Shown: positions 63,060 to 64,000 of the stretch, in pieces
Position numbering within the stretch: position 1 is the stretch's first letter
Layout: each line of letters opens with the position of its first letter
Origin: P52-10 sp041397365
GTDB lineage: Bacteria > Pseudomonadota > Alphaproteobacteria > Rhizobiales > Xanthobacteraceae
Reading direction: 5' to 3'
Length of the DNA: 64,000 nt
Assembly: GCA_041397365.1 (NCBI GenBank)
Contig: JAWKWT010000005.1
Location: 248,001 to 312,000 of the forward strand
Translations under genes and position numbers: made by a program
The notes under the pieces: generated by a model
What the model was told of the DNA's origin: nothing
Database searches by the model: none
Seen by the model: the letters and a program-made list of their open reading frames with translations, nothing else

Positions 63060-63332
63060 ATGATTGATGAAAGCGGACCCAGCGCAAGAGCGCCAGGACT
63101 GTTTCGGGCGGCCCTCCGGCTCACTACCGGCGCAATGTGGAGCGCGTTCGCCTCCCTGCGCAGCTTCGCCGAGGCCGAGAAGATCAACCCGTCCTATATC
63201 GCCCGCGTTTTGCGCCTGACTCTGCTCGCTCCGGACATTGTCGAGGTGATTCTCTACGGGCAGCAGCCGGCGGGCTCCAATTGGACGACCTGCTCACGCC
63301 ATTTCCGGTGGAATGGGAGCGGCAGAAGAGGG
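63060..63332 (+). pseudogene. serine-recombinase C-terminal remnant
   Basis: LRSFAEAEKINPSYIARVLRLTLLAPDIVEVIL (about 63156-63254) matches the C-terminal HTH-like segment found at the end of large serine recombinases of Rhizobiales. The usual continuation, GRQPAGLQLDDLLTPFPVEWERQK, is present but one frame over from about 63277. No resolvase catalytic domain precedes it. This is a truncated and frameshifted leftover of an integration module. Confidence 0.75.
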
Positions 63333-63430
63333 TTTCATGCGTCCCAACACCCACAAAAGTCGTGGAGACCACTAGCCTTCTCTGGTGGAGTCTGGCATCT
63401 GTTGCCAACCCTTGACCTGAGGCTTGGCAG

Positions 63431-63682
63431 ATGCCCGATGAAATTCTGACATTGCCGGAAGTGGCTGTCCTGCTGAAGGTCGCGGAGAAGACCGTCTACA
63501 CGATGGCTCAACGCGCCGAGATTCCGGCGTTCAAAGTCAGAGGGCAATGGAGGTTCAAGCGGGTGGATCTCGATAGCTGGATCGAGGCGCAAAAGGCCTC
63601 ACTTAATCCAGCGACAGTTCAAAATGAGGCGCTGCCTTCCGATACGGCGGTGGACAGTGGTGGGAGGCAGGATGATCACTGA
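63431..63682 (+). CDS. excisionase-type helix-turn-helix protein
   Basis: 83 residues. LTLPEVAVLLKVAEKTVYTMAQRAEIPAFKVRGQWRFKRVDLDSWIEAQK is a classical HTH_17/Xis winged helix (MerR-like), with a polar tail ending GGRQDDH. Such proteins act as directionality factors or as small repressors of adjacent defence genes. The last 11 bases overlap the start of the helicase gene, so the two are translationally coupled. Confidence 0.88.
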   Translation: MPDEILTLPEVAVLLKVAEKTVYTMAQRAEIPAFKVRGQWRFKRVDLDSWIEAQKASLNPATVQNEALPSDTAVDSGGRQDDH

Positions 63683-64000
63683 CTTCCATGCAAAGTATAT
63701 TGCCCACGAACTCACCAAACGATGCGCCCCAGATAGTTCCGAGCGTTTGGCAGGAGCGGTCGCGGGCGCCCAGGTCGATTTGAACCCGCATCAGGTTGAT
63801 GCGGCTCTGTTTGCCTTCGCGTCGCCCCTCTCAAAGGGCGCATTGCTTGCCGATGAAGTCGGCCTTGGAAAGACAATCGAAGCTGGGCTCGTCATCTCCC
63901 AACGATGGGCGGAGCGGAAACGTCGTATTCTAGTGATCACGCCATCGAATTTGCGCAAGCAATGGCACCAGGAGTTGAACGAAAAATTCCTGCTTCCTTG
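63672..64000 (+). CDS. SNF2-family DEAD/DEAH helicase (3' partial)
   Basis: 109 residues visible from the ATG at 63672 (GGGAGGCAGG upstream), then the window ends. LNPHQVDAALFAF is the Q-like motif, LSKGALLADEVGLGKTIEAGLVISQRWAERKR holds motif I (GLGKT), and ILVITPSNLRKQWHQELNEKF is motif Ia. This N-terminus resembles the SNF2/RapA-like helicases of defence operons that also encode DNA methyltransferases and restriction subunits (DISARM-like or type III-associated), but what follows is not visible. Confidence 0.85.
   Translation, partial: MITDFHAKYIAHELTKRCAPDSSERLAGAVAGAQVDLNPHQVDAALFAFASPLSKGALLADEVGLGKTIEAGLVISQRWAERKRRILVITPSNLRKQWHQELNEKFLLP

Overview
The window is about 64 kb of high-GC DNA typical of an alphaproteobacterium of the Hyphomicrobiales, most like the Bradyrhizobium / Rhodopseudomonas / Afipia group. 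Three things point there: the acnA-ccmABCDG block, the ffh-rpsP-rimM-trmD-rplS-leuC block, and dispersed palindromic repeats of the GAGCATGATC...GATCATGCTC and CGTTTTCTTC...GAAAACGC types. The placement rests on gene order and protein style, not on a database search.

Layout. 1-10.4 kb: the end of an FtsX-type ABC permease, a BI-1 membrane protein, a DUF892 ferritin-like protein, tRNA-Arg(CCT), a secreted metallo-beta-lactamase-fold protein, RidA, a glutamate-synthase-like FMN enzyme, a TctC solute-binding protein, YidB, a GlsB/YeaQ membrane protein and a phosphodiesterase. 10.5-21.5 kb: an acyl-CoA catabolic neighbourhood with an FMN 2-hydroxyacid dehydrogenase, a CoA-transferase, a carboxyltransferase with its biotin carrier, two short-chain dehydrogenases, two tandem acyl-CoA dehydrogenases and an enoyl-CoA hydratase. 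A lower-GC methyltransferase is embedded in it. 21.6-30.1 kb: GNAT, DUF2794 and DUF1223 proteins, aconitase, and the cytochrome c maturation operon ccmABCD-ccmG, including a 59-residue ccmD. 30.2-38.9 kb: a ComEA-like HhH protein, septation protein YciB, ftsY, a pseudouridine synthase, mtaB, dapF, a GyrI-like/SIMPL pair, a Tat-exported metallo-hydrolase and a VapBC-type toxin-antitoxin pair with a double palindromic operator. 39.2-44.8 kb: SRP and translation genes plus leuC. 44.9-48.1 kb: a heme oxygenase-bacteriophytochrome operon. 48.1-62.5 kb: mixed accessory metabolism (LLM oxidoreductase, DUF1993, histone H1-like protein, thiolase plus DUF35 partner, alkylsulfatase-like hydrolase, epoxide hydrolase, MFS pump, globin, RTX-repeat protein, LysR with a divergent hydrolase). 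62.5-64 kb: a degraded stretch with a serine-recombinase remnant, then an excisionase-like HTH gene overlapping the start of an SNF2-family helicase that runs off the window. This looks like the edge of a mobile or defence island.

Two observations stand out. First, a compact leader-like element at 51.29-51.44 kb combines a 13-nt Shine-Dalgarno complementary to the 16S rRNA 3' end, a 13-codon ORF, two mutually exclusive stems and a strong terminator, ahead of a histone H1-like gene. Second, many genes, especially between 39.8 and 55.3 kb, are broken by 1-2 base indels, mostly deletions, that restore excellent family alignments when corrected. Because essential ffh carries about seven, these are best read as sequence errors and not as true pseudogenes.
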